A DNA stretch of 64,000 nucleotides from Microbacterium natoriense. GTDB taxonomy: Bacteria; Actinomycetota; Actinomycetes; Actinomycetales; Microbacteriaceae. How positions within the stretch are numbered: the stretch's first letter is position 1; the number at the start of each line of letters is the position of its first letter. Below, one piece after another: positions 11,771 to 22,706 of this stretch. A program made the position numbers and the translations under genes. The DNA lies in assembly GCF_030816295.1 (NCBI RefSeq), contig NZ_JAUSXV010000001.1:2728001-2792000 (forward strand), given 5' to 3'. The notes below the pieces were generated by a model. It did no database searches. It was given only the letters and a program-made list of their open reading frames with translations, and was not told the origin of the DNA.

Positions 11771-12400
11771 TCAGCGAGCTGCGTAGTACTCGACGACGAG
11801 CTGCACTTCACAGGTCACGGGGACCTCGGCGCGCTTCGGGCGACGGAGCAGACGAGCCTGGAGCTTGTCGAGCTCGACCTCGAGGTAGCCCGGAACGGGA
11901 GGCAGGACCTCGGCGTGACCGCCGGCTGCTGCGACCTGGAAGGGCTCGGTGCCCTCGCTCTTGGCCTTGACGTGGACGAGCTGACCCGGCTTCACGCGGA
12001 ACGACGGGCGGTCGACGAGCTGGCCGTCGACGAGGATGTGGCGGTGCACGACGAGCTGGCGAGCCTGCGCGGTGGTGCGGGCGAAGCCCGAACGCAGCAC
12101 GAGGGCGTCGAGACGCATCTCGAGGAGCTCGACGAGGTTCTCACCCGTCAGGCCCTCGGTGCGGCGGGCCTCGTTGAACGTGTTGCGCATCTGCTTCTCG
12201 CGGATGCCGTACTGCTCGCGCAGACGCTGCTTCTCACGAAGGCGGACGGCGTAGTCGCTGTCTGCCTTGCGCTTGGTGCGGCCGTGCTCGCCCGGAGCGT
12301 AGGGACGCTTCTCGAGGTAGCGTGCGGCCTTCGGGGTGAGAGCGACGCCGAGGGCGCGGCTGAGACGCACCTTGCGGCGGTCCTGGGACTTCGTGGTCAC
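11771..12400 (-). CDS. rpsD: 30S ribosomal protein S4
   Basis: 209 residues. S4 is a primary 16S rRNA-binding protein that nucleates 30S assembly. The N-terminal basic region (TKSQDRRKVRLSRALG) lacks the zinc-binding cysteines of some S4 paralogues. The S4 RNA-binding domain reads RLDALVLRSGFARTTAQARQ and RHILVDGQLVDRPSFRVKPG. The gene stands alone here, away from the rpsM-rpsK cluster, as in many actinobacteria, and has its own leader and terminator. Confidence 0.98.
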   Translation of the reverse strand: MTTKSQDRRKVRLSRALGVALTPKAARYLEKRPYAPGEHGRTKRKADSDYAVRLREKQRLREQYGIREKQMRNTFNEARRTEGLTGENLVELLEMRLDALVLRSGFARTTAQARQLVVHRHILVDGQLVDRPSFRVKPGQLVHVKAKSEGTEPFQVAAAGGHAEVLPPVPGYLEVELDKLQARLLRRPKRAEVPVTCEVQLVVEYYAAR

Positions 12401-12561
12401 GAAGCTGTCCTTCCGATGACGCGGTCGCGACTTTCGCGACTCGCGGACGTATCACCGCGTTCTGCCTTGGAGCGCACGCCGGGGCGCCAGCAAGGTGGGG
12501 TGTGAACGAGGAGATGCCCGAAAACTCGGTTTCGAGCCGATCAAGTCTAACAGATCGGCAA
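12401..12561 (-). promoter_or_regulatory. rpsD upstream region with tandem palindromes
   Basis: This 161 bp region separates rpsD from the acyltransferase gene on the same strand. Close to the rpsD start, at about 12423-12446, the minus strand holds two adjacent palindromic GTCGCGA(C) blocks that could form a stem in the leader RNA. S4 is self-regulated through leader RNA in other bacteria; whether that happens here is inference. A TTAGACT block near 12545-12551 is a possible -10. Confidence 0.3.
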
Positions 12562-13857
12562 TCACTCCCGCGGGATGCCGCGGACTCCGGCGTCTTCGAG
12601 CATCCGCTCGCCCTGCGCAGCCCCTGGTCCTCCTGCCGTGAGCCACACGATCGACGCCGCCAGCGCGCACACCGCGACCACCGTCCACGGCGTCAGATAA
12701 CCCTGCGTCAGCACGCAGCCGACCGCCGCGACCAGCAGCAGCGTGCACAGCGCGGCCGCCCACAGCGGCATGATCCGAGGGCGCTCTGCCGGCCAGCGCT
12801 TCTCGATCGGAGGGATGATCACGCAGAACACCGTGATCACTGCGAAGATCGCGAGCAGCCACGGGACGCGCGTGATCCACCACTCTGTGCTCAGCACGAT
12901 CGGGAAAGGCAGCCCGAGCGCGAGCTGCACGCCGACGACCACGGCCATCGCGACAGTGTGCCACAGGTACACGACCATGCCGTAGATGCCGAGGGCTCCG
13001 ATGGTGACGAGCACCGCTCGCCGACGCATGAGCGCGCGGATCGCCGGCTGCAGCAACGTGAACAGATACACCTGAGCGAGTCCGAGGAGCAGCAGGACGA
13101 CGGTCGGCGGGTTCAGGTTCGCGATCATGTCGGGGTCGTATCCCATACCGAACACCGCCACGCCGATCAGCGCGTAGGCCACCAGCGCGAGCGCGAGCAG
13201 CAGCCACGCGGGCCGGCGCGAGTACCACTGGTCTCGCACGCCGAAGCCGAGCTGCTGCACGAACAGCCAGAGGAACAGCCAGTTCAACGCGCCGAGCGGC
13301 ACGCCCAGGTACTTGCCTGCCAGGTCGATCACGACGACGAGAGTGGCGAGCGTGAAGTAGGTCGCCCACGCCGCACGGTGGTGGAACCGCGCCATCAGCG
13401 GCACGCAGGAGGTGCAGATCGCGTAGACCGCGATGAACCACAGCGGCTCGGCGAGCCGGAAAGCGAAGCTGCGCAAGAACTCGGGATCGGCTCCGAGCGC
13501 GGCCATCGCACCGATCGTCACGAGAACGCCGACCATGGCGAGCAGCACAGGGCGGGCGAGTCGCAGCGCGCGCACTCGGATGTACTCCCCCGCTGTCTCC
13601 CCTCGGTGACGCAGCCGTCGCCATGTCGTGATGCCGGCGAAGCCGCCCGCGATGAAGAACGTCGGCATGATCATGCCGATCCATGTGATGCCTGCCAGCG
13701 GCTTCCACTCGGCCAGCGCGTTGAACGCCCTAAGCGGCTCGCCGTCGATCCCCATCTGGAACGCGTGCAGCAGCACGACGATCGGCAGGCAGATCGCACG
13801 CACGAAGTCGATCGAGAGGTCGCGGTCGGGCGGGATCCGGATCGGACTGCGTGACAT
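12562..13857 (-). CDS. acyltransferase 3 family membrane protein
   Basis: 431 residues with about ten hydrophobic segments. It belongs to the acyltransferase-3 (OafA/WecH-like) superfamily, which acylates sugars or other extracytoplasmic acceptors. Family features are the opening RDLSIDFVRAICLPIVVLLH, with the conserved Arg and the His at the end of helix 1, followed by FFIAGGFAG. The acceptor is unknown. No glycan gene cluster lies nearby. The gap to rpsD is 161 bp, and the rarA stop is 38 bp upstream of its start. Confidence 0.82.
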   Translation of the reverse strand: MSRSPIRIPPDRDLSIDFVRAICLPIVVLLHAFQMGIDGEPLRAFNALAEWKPLAGITWIGMIMPTFFIAGGFAGITTWRRLRHRGETAGEYIRVRALRLARPVLLAMVGVLVTIGAMAALGADPEFLRSFAFRLAEPLWFIAVYAICTSCVPLMARFHHRAAWATYFTLATLVVVIDLAGKYLGVPLGALNWLFLWLFVQQLGFGVRDQWYSRRPAWLLLALALVAYALIGVAVFGMGYDPDMIANLNPPTVVLLLLGLAQVYLFTLLQPAIRALMRRRAVLVTIGALGIYGMVVYLWHTVAMAVVVGVQLALGLPFPIVLSTEWWITRVPWLLAIFAVITVFCVIIPPIEKRWPAERPRIMPLWAAALCTLLLVAAVGCVLTQGYLTPWTVVAVCALAASIVWLTAGGPGAAQGERMLEDAGVRGIPRE

Positions 13858-13895
13858 GTGCCCACTGTAGGGGGTGGGCCGAGCCTCTCAACGGA

Positions 13896-15227
13896 TCAGC
13901 GGTCGTCGAGGATGCGGCGGATCTTCTCGAGCCGCGCAGTGATGTCGCGTTCGGCTCCGAGGTTCTTCGGCTCGTAGTAACGGCGACCCTCGAGTTCGTC
14001 GGGGAGGTACTGCTGGGGAAGGATGCCGAACTCGCTGTCGTGGGGGTACACGTATCCGCGCCCGTGCCCGAGTCGCTTCGCCCCCGGGTAGTGCGCATCG
14101 CGCAGATGCACCGGCACGCGTCCGAATCCACCCGCGCGGATGTCGGCGATCGCCGCGTTGATGCCCTCGTAGGCGGCGTTCGACTTCGCTGTCGTCGCGA
14201 GGTACACCGTCGCCTCGGCGAGCGGGATCCGCCCCTCGGGCATGCCGATGAATGCGACGGCGTCGGCCGCGGCGACAGCGATCGTCAGCGCTTGCGGATC
14301 GGCGAGCCCGACGTCTTCCGACGCCGAGATGACCAGTCGCCGCGCGATGAAGCGCGGGTCCTCCCCTGCCTCGATCATGCGTGCCAGATAGTGCAGAGCC
14401 GCATCGGGGTCGGATCCGCGGATCGACTTGATGAAGGCGCTGATCACGTCGTAGTGCTCGTCACCCTGCCGGTCGTAGCGCAGCAGCGCCTTGTCGACGG
14501 CCTGCGCGACGTCGTCGCCGCTGACGGCCGGATTCTTGTCGTCTCCTGCGTTCGACAACGCCACCGCGGCCGCGGCCTCCAGCCCGGTGAGAGCGCGGCG
14601 TGCGTCGCCCGAAGCGAGCCGGATCAGCGACGATCGCGCCTCGTCGGCGAGCGTGACCGCGCCGTTCAGTCCGCGCGCATCAGTGACGGCGCGGTCTATG
14701 AGGAGGCCGATGTCGTCGTCGGTGAGGGGCTGCAGGGTCAGCAGGAGCGACCGCGACAGCAGCGGCGAGATCACCGAGAACGAGGGGTTCTCGGTCGTCG
14801 CCGCGATGAGCAGCACCCAGCCGTTCTCGACACCCGGGAGCAGCGCGTCCTGCTGGGCCTTCGTGAACCGGTGGATCTCGTCGAGGAACAGGATGGTCGT
14901 CTGCCCGTACAGGTCGCGCTGCGTGATCGCCTCCTGCATGACCTCGCGCACGTCCTTGACGCCCGCCGTGATCGCCGAGAGTTCGACGAACCGCCTGCCG
15001 GACGAGCGGGCGATCGCCTGAGCGAGCGTCGTCTTGCCGGTTCCGGGAGGTCCCCACAGGATGATCGACACCGCTCCCGGCGAGGCGGCGGCCGGGTCGG
15101 CCAGCGCCACGATCGGCGAGCCGGCGCGCAGCAGATGCTTCTGCCCGGCGACCTCGGCCAGCGAGATCGGCCGCATACGCACGGCGAGCGGCGTCTGCCC
15201 GGAGAGGAGCGCGGCGGCGGAGGTCAT
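13896..15227 (-). CDS. rarA: replication-associated recombination protein A (MgsA-type AAA ATPase)
   Basis: 443 residues from the ATG at 15227; the frame is open 91 codons further upstream, but that stretch overlaps the divergent 95-residue gene. RarA acts at stalled forks and resembles clamp-loader ATPases. Walker A is WGPPGTGKTTLAQAIAR, Walker B is FLDEIHRFTKAQQDALLP, sensor 1 is AATTENPSF. The C-terminal tetramerisation region contains ALHYLARMIEAGEDPRFIAR and ends with HDSEFGILPQQYLPDEL. It is divergent from the small proline-rich protein gene at 15318. Confidence 0.95.
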   Translation of the reverse strand: MTSAAALLSGQTPLAVRMRPISLAEVAGQKHLLRAGSPIVALADPAAASPGAVSIILWGPPGTGKTTLAQAIARSSGRRFVELSAITAGVKDVREVMQEAITQRDLYGQTTILFLDEIHRFTKAQQDALLPGVENGWVLLIAATTENPSFSVISPLLSRSLLLTLQPLTDDDIGLLIDRAVTDARGLNGAVTLADEARSSLIRLASGDARRALTGLEAAAAVALSNAGDDKNPAVSGDDVAQAVDKALLRYDRQGDEHYDVISAFIKSIRGSDPDAALHYLARMIEAGEDPRFIARRLVISASEDVGLADPQALTIAVAAADAVAFIGMPEGRIPLAEATVYLATTAKSNAAYEGINAAIADIRAGGFGRVPVHLRDAHYPGAKRLGHGRGYVYPHDSEFGILPQQYLPDELEGRRYYEPKNLGAERDITARLEKIRRILDDR

Positions 15228-15317
15228 GCACTCCAGGCTAATGCCGGCCTCCGACGCCGGCGACGATAGGCTCTCAGGCGACGTCGTCGTTTCACGTCCA
15301 GTAAGGGAGCACACGGC

Positions 15318-15605
15318 ATGGCCGCACGCGGTTCGAAGAGCGCACAGCAGGCGCGCACGGAGGCGGAGCGCGCTCGACTGCACGCAGCGCGCACGTCCTG
15401 GCACGACGGTCGGATCCGTCGTCGCGTACGCGACAACACGATCGCCGGCATCCTGGGCGGCCTCATCGTCGCCGGTGCCGTGGCGAGCCAGTTCGTGCAC
15501 GCTCAGGCCACCGCTCCCGAGCCGACGCCCACGCCGACCTCGACAGTCGCGCCCACGGACGCCCCGGCCCCCGAGCCGACACCGGTCGAGACGCCTGCGG
15601 AGTGA
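15318..15605 (+). CDS. small membrane protein with proline-rich extracellular tail
   Basis: 95 residues: a basic N-terminus rich in Ala/Arg (about 1-40), one membrane segment (about 42-58, IAGILGGLIVAGAVASQF) and a tail built from Pro, Thr, Glu and Ala (PEPTPTPTSTVAPTDAPAP). The topology looks like cytoplasm-in, tail-out. A GGGAG ribosome site precedes the ATG. Function unknown. It is divergent from rarA. Confidence 0.7.
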   Translation: MAARGSKSAQQARTEAERARLHAARTSWHDGRIRRRVRDNTIAGILGGLIVAGAVASQFVHAQATAPEPTPTPTSTVAPTDAPAPEPTPVETPAE

Positions 15606-15616
15606 TCCTGCGCTGA

Positions 15617-15718
15617 CACGGCGCCGTCCGCGCCTGTGAGATCTGGAACGAGATCTCGACCGTCGTCGGCAACCTCATCGGTGGGCTGCTGCTCGCGGGT
15701 CTCCCCCTGTATCAGGGA
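15617..15718 (+). pseudogene. possible remnant of a formate/nitrite transporter gene
   Basis: The gap between the proline-rich protein gene and nnaR contains, in the frame starting at 15617, residues reading EIWNEISTVVGNLIGGLLLA, then GLPLY. This resembles the last helix of FocA/NirC transporters (pattern TxGNxxGGxxxxGLxxY). There is no start codon, the frame has a TGA just upstream (15614-15616), and no in-frame stop occurs before the convergent nnaR coding region. It would fit a decayed nitrite transporter next to the nitrite reductase operon. Family assignment is from memory and the fragment is short. Confidence 0.4.
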
Positions 15719-16846
15719 TCAGCGGTCGGAGACCGCGAGCCGGTACCCGCGCTTGACGACGGTCTGGATGAGGTCTCTTGCTCCGAGAGATTCGCGGACA
15801 CGCGCCACTGCCACCTCCACAGCGTGCGCGTTGCGTTCGCCGCCCGGCAGCACCGCGCTCAGCTCTGCGCGCGAGAGCACGCGTCCTCCGGCGTCGGCGA
15901 GCACTTCCAGCAACACGGAGCCCGTGCGCGAGAGCGGGACGAATCTGTTGTCGACGATCGCGCCTCCGCTTCGGACCTCGACGCGGCCCTCGTCGGTGTA
16001 CACCGACGGAGCCTTGCCTCCGCCGAAGTACGCGATGACCGTACGCGCGAGGGAGCCCAGCCGGCCGCGGTCGGCGATCGTCAGGGTGAGGCCCGCCTCC
16101 TGCAACGGGACAGCGGTCACAGGGCCGACGGCGGCGATCAGCAGACGTCCGGATGCCGCACGGCGACGGATGCCGTCCAGAGCCCCGGCCTCCTCGGCGA
16201 CGGCGAGCCACGACGCGGCTCCCGGGGCGGATGTGAAGAGCACGGCATCCGCTTCGCCCGCGGCCGCCTGCAGCGCCGACCTCCGGACCACGTCGGGATT
16301 CGGCGGCGGCCCCCAGCGGTAGACGACGACGCTGAGTACATCGGCGCCTGCGTCGGCGAGAAGTTCGTCCAACCCGTCCGATCCTGCGCCGTGGTGCTGT
16401 ACGACGATGCGTTTTCCTGCGACACCGGTCGCGAGCAGATACTCGCCGACCTCGGCCGAGGTCTCGGATTCGGCGACCCAGTCGGCGCTGAAGCCCGCCT
16501 GCTGGATCGCGCCGTGCGCTTTGGGCCCTCTGGCGATGAACTGGGCGCCGTCGAAGGCCGCGCCCAGCTTCTCGTCGATGCCGTGCTCGTGCACGGCATC
16601 CATCCAGCCGCGGAATCCGACGCCCGTCGTGACGATCACGATGTCGGGCGGCGACTCGATCAGCAGTCGTGTGCGCCGCAGGAGTTCGGCATCGTCGACA
16701 TTGGGCACGATGCTCAGCGCAGGTGCGCGGTGCACGACGGCGCCACGGCGCTCGAGAGCCGTGGCGAGGTCGATGGAACGACGATCGGCTGCCACGATGA
16801 TCGTGCAGCCGGCGAGTGCGTGTTCGAGGACGCGCGGGCGGGTCAC
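15719..16846 (-). CDS. nnaR: uroporphyrinogen-III synthase fused to a winged-helix regulator (NnaR type)
   Basis: 375 residues, GTG start overlapping the cobA stop. Residues about 1-265 are a HemD domain (ATALERRGAVVHRAPALSIV; VLFTSAPGAASWLAVAEEAG). Residues about 285-370 are an OmpR/PhoB-type winged helix (LSRTGSVLLEVLADAGGRVL, then AHAVEVAVARVRESLG and LIQTVVKRGYRL). This fusion is the architecture of mycobacterial and Streptomyces NnaR, which controls nitrate/nitrite assimilation genes with GlnR and keeps HemD activity. Being last in nirB-nirD-cobA, it would feed siroheme synthesis and could autoregulate the operon; that is inference. No receiver domain is present. Confidence 0.85.
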   Translation of the reverse strand: MTRPRVLEHALAGCTIIVAADRRSIDLATALERRGAVVHRAPALSIVPNVDDAELLRRTRLLIESPPDIVIVTTGVGFRGWMDAVHEHGIDEKLGAAFDGAQFIARGPKAHGAIQQAGFSADWVAESETSAEVGEYLLATGVAGKRIVVQHHGAGSDGLDELLADAGADVLSVVVYRWGPPPNPDVVRRSALQAAAGEADAVLFTSAPGAASWLAVAEEAGALDGIRRRAASGRLLIAAVGPVTAVPLQEAGLTLTIADRGRLGSLARTVIAYFGGGKAPSVYTDEGRVEVRSGGAIVDNRFVPLSRTGSVLLEVLADAGGRVLSRAELSAVLPGGERNAHAVEVAVARVRESLGARDLIQTVVKRGYRLAVSDR

Positions 16847-17607
16847 GCGGTACCCACGGCCAGGACATCAGCGGGGAGCAGCAGCCCTTCCCTGGCCACC
16901 TCACCGATGACGATCACGGCGGGATTGATCACGTTGGCCTCCTCTGCATCCGCCACGATAGTGCCCACGGTCGTGCGGATCGTGCGCTGAAGCGGCGTGG
17001 AGCCGTTCTCGACGATGGCGACCGGCGTCGACGGAGATACTCCGGCATTCAGAGCGGATGCCGAGATCCGGCCGATCGCGGCCACGCCCATCAGCACGAC
17101 CGTGGTCACCGCCGGGTCCGCCATCGAGGCGAGGGCGCTCGGTGTGATGTCTCCCTGACCGTTCATGACGTGGATTCCGGCCGAGACGCCCCGGTGCGTG
17201 ACAGGGATGCCCGCCGCCTGCGGGACGGAGATCGCGCTGCTGATGCCGGGTGTCACGCTCACGGGGATGCCTGCGGCTTGGCACGCGAGCACCTCTTCGC
17301 CTCCGCGTCCGAACACGAAGGGGTCGCCGCCTTTCAGCCGCACGACGCGTCTGCCCGCCCTGGCATGCTCGACCAGCAGGGCGTTGATCTGCTCCTGCGG
17401 CACCGGGTGATGACCCGGCCGCTTGCCCACGTCTATCACCAGCACGTCGGAGGGGATCTCGGACCGCAGCTCGTCGAACGGGCCGAGCCTGTCGGCAACG
17501 ATCACCTCTGCGTCGCGGAGCAGTCGGTAGGCCCGGATCGTCATGAGATCGGCGGGGCCGGGGCCGCCTCCGATGAGATCGACGCGGCCCACGCGTGTGC
17601 GGCTCAC
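16843..17607 (-). CDS. cobA: uroporphyrinogen-III C-methyltransferase
   Basis: 254 residues from a GTG at 17607 that overlaps the nirD stop (GTGA). It uses S-adenosylmethionine to methylate uroporphyrinogen III twice, giving precorrin-2, the first committed step to siroheme. Motifs: LIGGGPGPADLMTIRA, VVRLKGGDPFVFGRGGEE and GIPVTHRGVSAGIHVMNGQ. Size matches the single-domain SUMT, not the trifunctional CysG; the oxidase/ferrochelatase steps must come from another gene. It provides the cofactor of NirB in the same operon. Confidence 0.93.
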   Translation of the reverse strand: MSRTRVGRVDLIGGGPGPADLMTIRAYRLLRDAEVIVADRLGPFDELRSEIPSDVLVIDVGKRPGHHPVPQEQINALLVEHARAGRRVVRLKGGDPFVFGRGGEEVLACQAAGIPVSVTPGISSAISVPQAAGIPVTHRGVSAGIHVMNGQGDITPSALASMADPAVTTVVLMGVAAIGRISASALNAGVSPSTPVAIVENGSTPLQRTIRTTVGTIVADAEEANVINPAVIVIGEVAREGLLLPADVLAVGTA

Positions 17608-17968
17608 GATTCCACCTCGATGTACACGTCGCCGCCGATGATCCGCACGGGCCACACGCGCAGCGCGGCATCCGCACCGCTCACTGGCTGCTTGCCCTGC
17701 GAATCCAGGCAGGTGCCCGTCATCAGGTCGAACACCTGCTTGTGCAACGGCGAGGCGACCGTCGCCGATGCTCCCCGCGTGCCGACGATGCCGCGCGAGA
17801 TGACGTTCGCTCCACTGAACGGGTCGAAGTTGTCGACGGCGTGCACGCTGCCGTCTGGCAGCCGGAACAAGGCGATCTGCTGCACGTCGATCAGCGCAGC
17901 CCTCCCCCGTTCGACTTCCAGGTCGTCGAGGGAGCAGACGCGCACCATCGTGTCCTCTGTGATGAGCG

Positions 17969-17972
<4 letters not shown>
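17604..17972 (-). CDS. nirD: nitrite reductase (NAD(P)H) small subunit
   Basis: 122 residues from the ATG at 17972, which overlaps the nirB stop (ATGA); the 61 codons open upstream lie within nirB. NirD is a Rieske-fold partner of NirB. Conserved stretches are VCSLDDLEVERGRAALIDVQ, AVDNFDPFSGANVISRGIVG and SPLHKQVFDLMTGTCLD. As is typical for NirD, the paired Cys-His ligands of a true Rieske centre are missing. Confidence 0.94.
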
Positions 17973-20539
<2,567 letters not shown>

Positions 20540-20560
20540 GACTGCGACGATAGGAAAGCC

Positions 20561-20591
20561 GTGTTTCCCGCAGTGGTCGTGGCGTGTTTCC
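20561..20591. promoter_or_regulatory. direct repeat upstream of nirB, candidate regulator site
   Basis: The block GTGTTTCC occurs twice, at 20561-20568 and 20584-20591, with starts 23 bp apart (GAAAC on the nirB strand). GAAAC is one half of the GlnR consensus, and GlnR/NnaR control nirB in other actinobacteria. The partner GTnAC halves are poor here, so this is only a candidate. Confidence 0.35.
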
Positions 20592-20600
20592 TCGATCGAA

Positions 20601-20618
20601 CGATCTGCTCACAGATCG
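20601..20618. promoter_or_regulatory. palindrome in the nirB / DUF349 divergent region
   Basis: A perfect inverted repeat, CGATCTG (20601-20607) and CAGATCG (20612-20618) around CTCA, lies about 62 bp upstream of nirB and 107 bp upstream of the DUF349 gene. The geometry suits a dimeric regulator; which one is unknown. Confidence 0.35.
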
Positions 20619-20724
20619 ATAACAAGGGATGTGAGATCCGCGTCCACGACGGATCGGCCCGCGCGTACTAGGCTGAAGCTCGTCCTTTCCGCCTCCCGCG
20701 GTCGTCCGCGCAAGGAGATCAATA

Positions 20725-22092
20725 GTGTCTGCCACCGAGCCCTCGAAGCCGACTCCCCCCGTTCCCGCTCCCCCGACGGCTCCGCTGCCGCGCAAGCTGC
20801 CTGCCAAGGCACCCGCTGCCGCGCAGACGCCTGCGGCGCCGGTCGCGCCCACCTCCTCCCCTGAGGAGGTCGCCAAGTGGGGTCGCGTGTCCGAAGACGG
20901 CACCGTCGAGGTTCTCGAGAACGACGCCTGGCGCGTCGTCGGCCAGTATCCGGACGGCACCCCTGACGAGGCTCTCGCCTACTTCGTGCGCAAGTACGAT
21001 GACATCGCCTTCAAGGTGCACACGCTCGAGCAGCGGCACCAGGCCGGTGGGGCATCGGCGAGCGATCTCGCGAAGCAGGCCGCGCATCTGCTGGAGGAGG
21101 CGACCGACGCCGCCGCCGTCGGCGATCTCGCCGGTCTCCGCGATCGTCTGAACGCCCTCACCGCCTCCCTGTCAGAGGCGACGGCGCAGGAGGCACAGGC
21201 TGCCAAGGAGCTCGTCGACAAGGCGATCGCCGAGCGGACCGCTCTCGTCGAGCGCGCCGAGGCGATCGCCGCACGCGACCTGTCGAAGGTGCAGTGGAAG
21301 CAGGTCACGGCCGAGCTCAGCGATCTCTTCGACGAATGGCAGGCCCACCAGCAGAACGGCCCTCGCCTGTCGAAGAGCGTCTCGCAGCAGCTCTGGAAGC
21401 GATTCCGCGACGCCCGGGCCGCGGTCGACAAGCACCGCCGCGCCTTCTACGCCGAGCTCGACGACGCGCACAAGTCCGCCCGCGACGCCAAGACCCGTCT
21501 GGTCGAACGCGCAGAGGCCCTGGCGCCTCGCGGCGTCGACGGCATCCCCGCGTACCGCACCCTGCTCGACGAGTGGAAGTCGGCGGGCCGCGCCGGACGC
21601 AAGGTCGACGACGCTCTGTGGGCTCGGTTCAAGGCCGCCGGCGACGCGCTGTATTCGGCACGCGCCGAGCAGGCCGCAGCGGAGGAGGCCGATTCCGCGC
21701 CGAAGATCGAGGCCCGTCAGGCCCTGCTCGAAGAGGCGAAGGCGGTCGCGGACGAGGCGAACATCAAGAGCGCCCGGGCTCTCCTTACCCGCATCCAGCG
21801 CCAGTGGGACGAGATCGGACGCATCTTCCCGCGCGAGAAGGAACGCGCGCTCGACGACCGTCTGCGCGTGGTCGAGCAGTCCCTGAAGGCCCGCGAAGAG
21901 GTCGACTGGAAGAAGAACAACCCCGAGACCAAGGCCCGCGCCAACGACATGAGCTCGCAGCTGCTCGAGGCGATCGAGAAGCTCGAGGCCGAGCTCGCCG
22001 CGGCCGAGAAGGCCGGCGACAAGAAGGCCGCGAAGGCGGCGGCGGATGCTCTCGAGGCGCGCCGCACCTGGCTCAGCGCCCTGGGCGGCTGA
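20725..22092 (+). CDS. DUF349 domain-containing protein
   Basis: 455 residues from a GTG with an AAGGAG ribosome site. A Pro/Ala-rich head (about 1-45) is followed by a short WGRVSEDGTVEVLENDAWR segment and then repeated DUF349 units, helical blocks with patterns such as LFDEWQAHQQNGPRLSKSV and LLDEWKSAGRAGRKVDDALW. The last third is a charged coiled coil (EAIEKLEAELAAAEKAGDKK). The family is widespread in actinobacteria; its molecular role is not established. Confidence 0.85.
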   Translation: MSATEPSKPTPPVPAPPTAPLPRKLPAKAPAAAQTPAAPVAPTSSPEEVAKWGRVSEDGTVEVLENDAWRVVGQYPDGTPDEALAYFVRKYDDIAFKVHTLEQRHQAGGASASDLAKQAAHLLEEATDAAAVGDLAGLRDRLNALTASLSEATAQEAQAAKELVDKAIAERTALVERAEAIAARDLSKVQWKQVTAELSDLFDEWQAHQQNGPRLSKSVSQQLWKRFRDARAAVDKHRRAFYAELDDAHKSARDAKTRLVERAEALAPRGVDGIPAYRTLLDEWKSAGRAGRKVDDALWARFKAAGDALYSARAEQAAAEEADSAPKIEARQALLEEAKAVADEANIKSARALLTRIQRQWDEIGRIFPREKERALDDRLRVVEQSLKAREEVDWKKNNPETKARANDMSSQLLEAIEKLEAELAAAEKAGDKKAAKAAADALEARRTWLSALGG

Positions 22093-22154
22093 ACTTCTCC
22101 ACAGATCTCCGCACGGACATCCGAACGCGGGATGCACTGCGCCACACTGGCGTG

Positions 22155-22706
22155 ATGCATCCCGCGTTCCTGTACATGCCCGGCGGCAGGCTGAGCGTGA
22201 GCGAGCTGAGCGCGGCGCGCCTCGACGGACACGTGGTCGAGCTCGGCGAAGGGTACATTCCGGCCGATCTCGTGGAGGGGGCGGCCCTGCGCGCCCAGGC
22301 CATCGCTTCGCTGATACCCGCCGGCACAGCCGCCAGCGGCCCGACGGCGGCCTGGGTGCATGCGGGCGGCGCTCCGCCCCCGGCACGGCACCACGTGAGC
22401 CGCACCAGCGCACAGCGTCTGCGCATCGACGTCGACCGGCGGGTCACGTTCCACGACCGCCGTGTCGAGTCTGCTGAGATCAGTCTGTTGAGCGGCGTCC
22501 GGGTCACGACCCCTGCGCGGACCATGACCGATCTGCTGCTCGGCACCCGGCGCGGACCCGACTTCCTCGTATGGGCGCGTCTGCTCGCCGACGCGCTCCC
22601 TGCGGCGGTCGAGCAGGCTGAGCAGGAGATCGAATCGCTGCACCGGGTTCCCGGGCGCCGTCAGGCGCTCGAGGCGCTTGCCGCGTTGGGCTTCAGGAAG
22701 ACGTGA
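22155..22706 (+). CDS. AbiEi antitoxin-like protein
   Basis: 183 residues from the ATG at 22155 (an in-frame GTG directly precedes it). The layout resembles actinobacterial AbiEi-type proteins: a winged-helix-like start (MPGGRLSVSELSAARLDGHV), a central GPTAAWVHAGG motif and the segment GVRVTTPARTMTDLLLGTR. No AbiEii nucleotidyltransferase toxin gene lies beside it, so an antitoxin role is doubtful; many such solitary genes exist. It converges with rsh, and the two coding regions overlap by 14 bp at their 3' ends. Confidence 0.6.
   Translation: MHPAFLYMPGGRLSVSELSAARLDGHVVELGEGYIPADLVEGAALRAQAIASLIPAGTAASGPTAAWVHAGGAPPPARHHVSRTSAQRLRIDVDRRVTFHDRRVESAEISLLSGVRVTTPARTMTDLLLGTRRGPDFLVWARLLADALPAAVEQAEQEIESLHRVPGRRQALEALAALGFRKT

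Noticed and set aside
12452..13708. 418-codon minus-strand frame overlapping the acyltransferase gene
   Set aside because: Arg/His-rich out-of-frame translation; the 12562-13857 frame has membrane segments and family motifs.
22155..22706. Type IV toxin-antitoxin pair
   Set aside because: Only an AbiEi-like protein is present; no AbiEii partner is encoded on either side.
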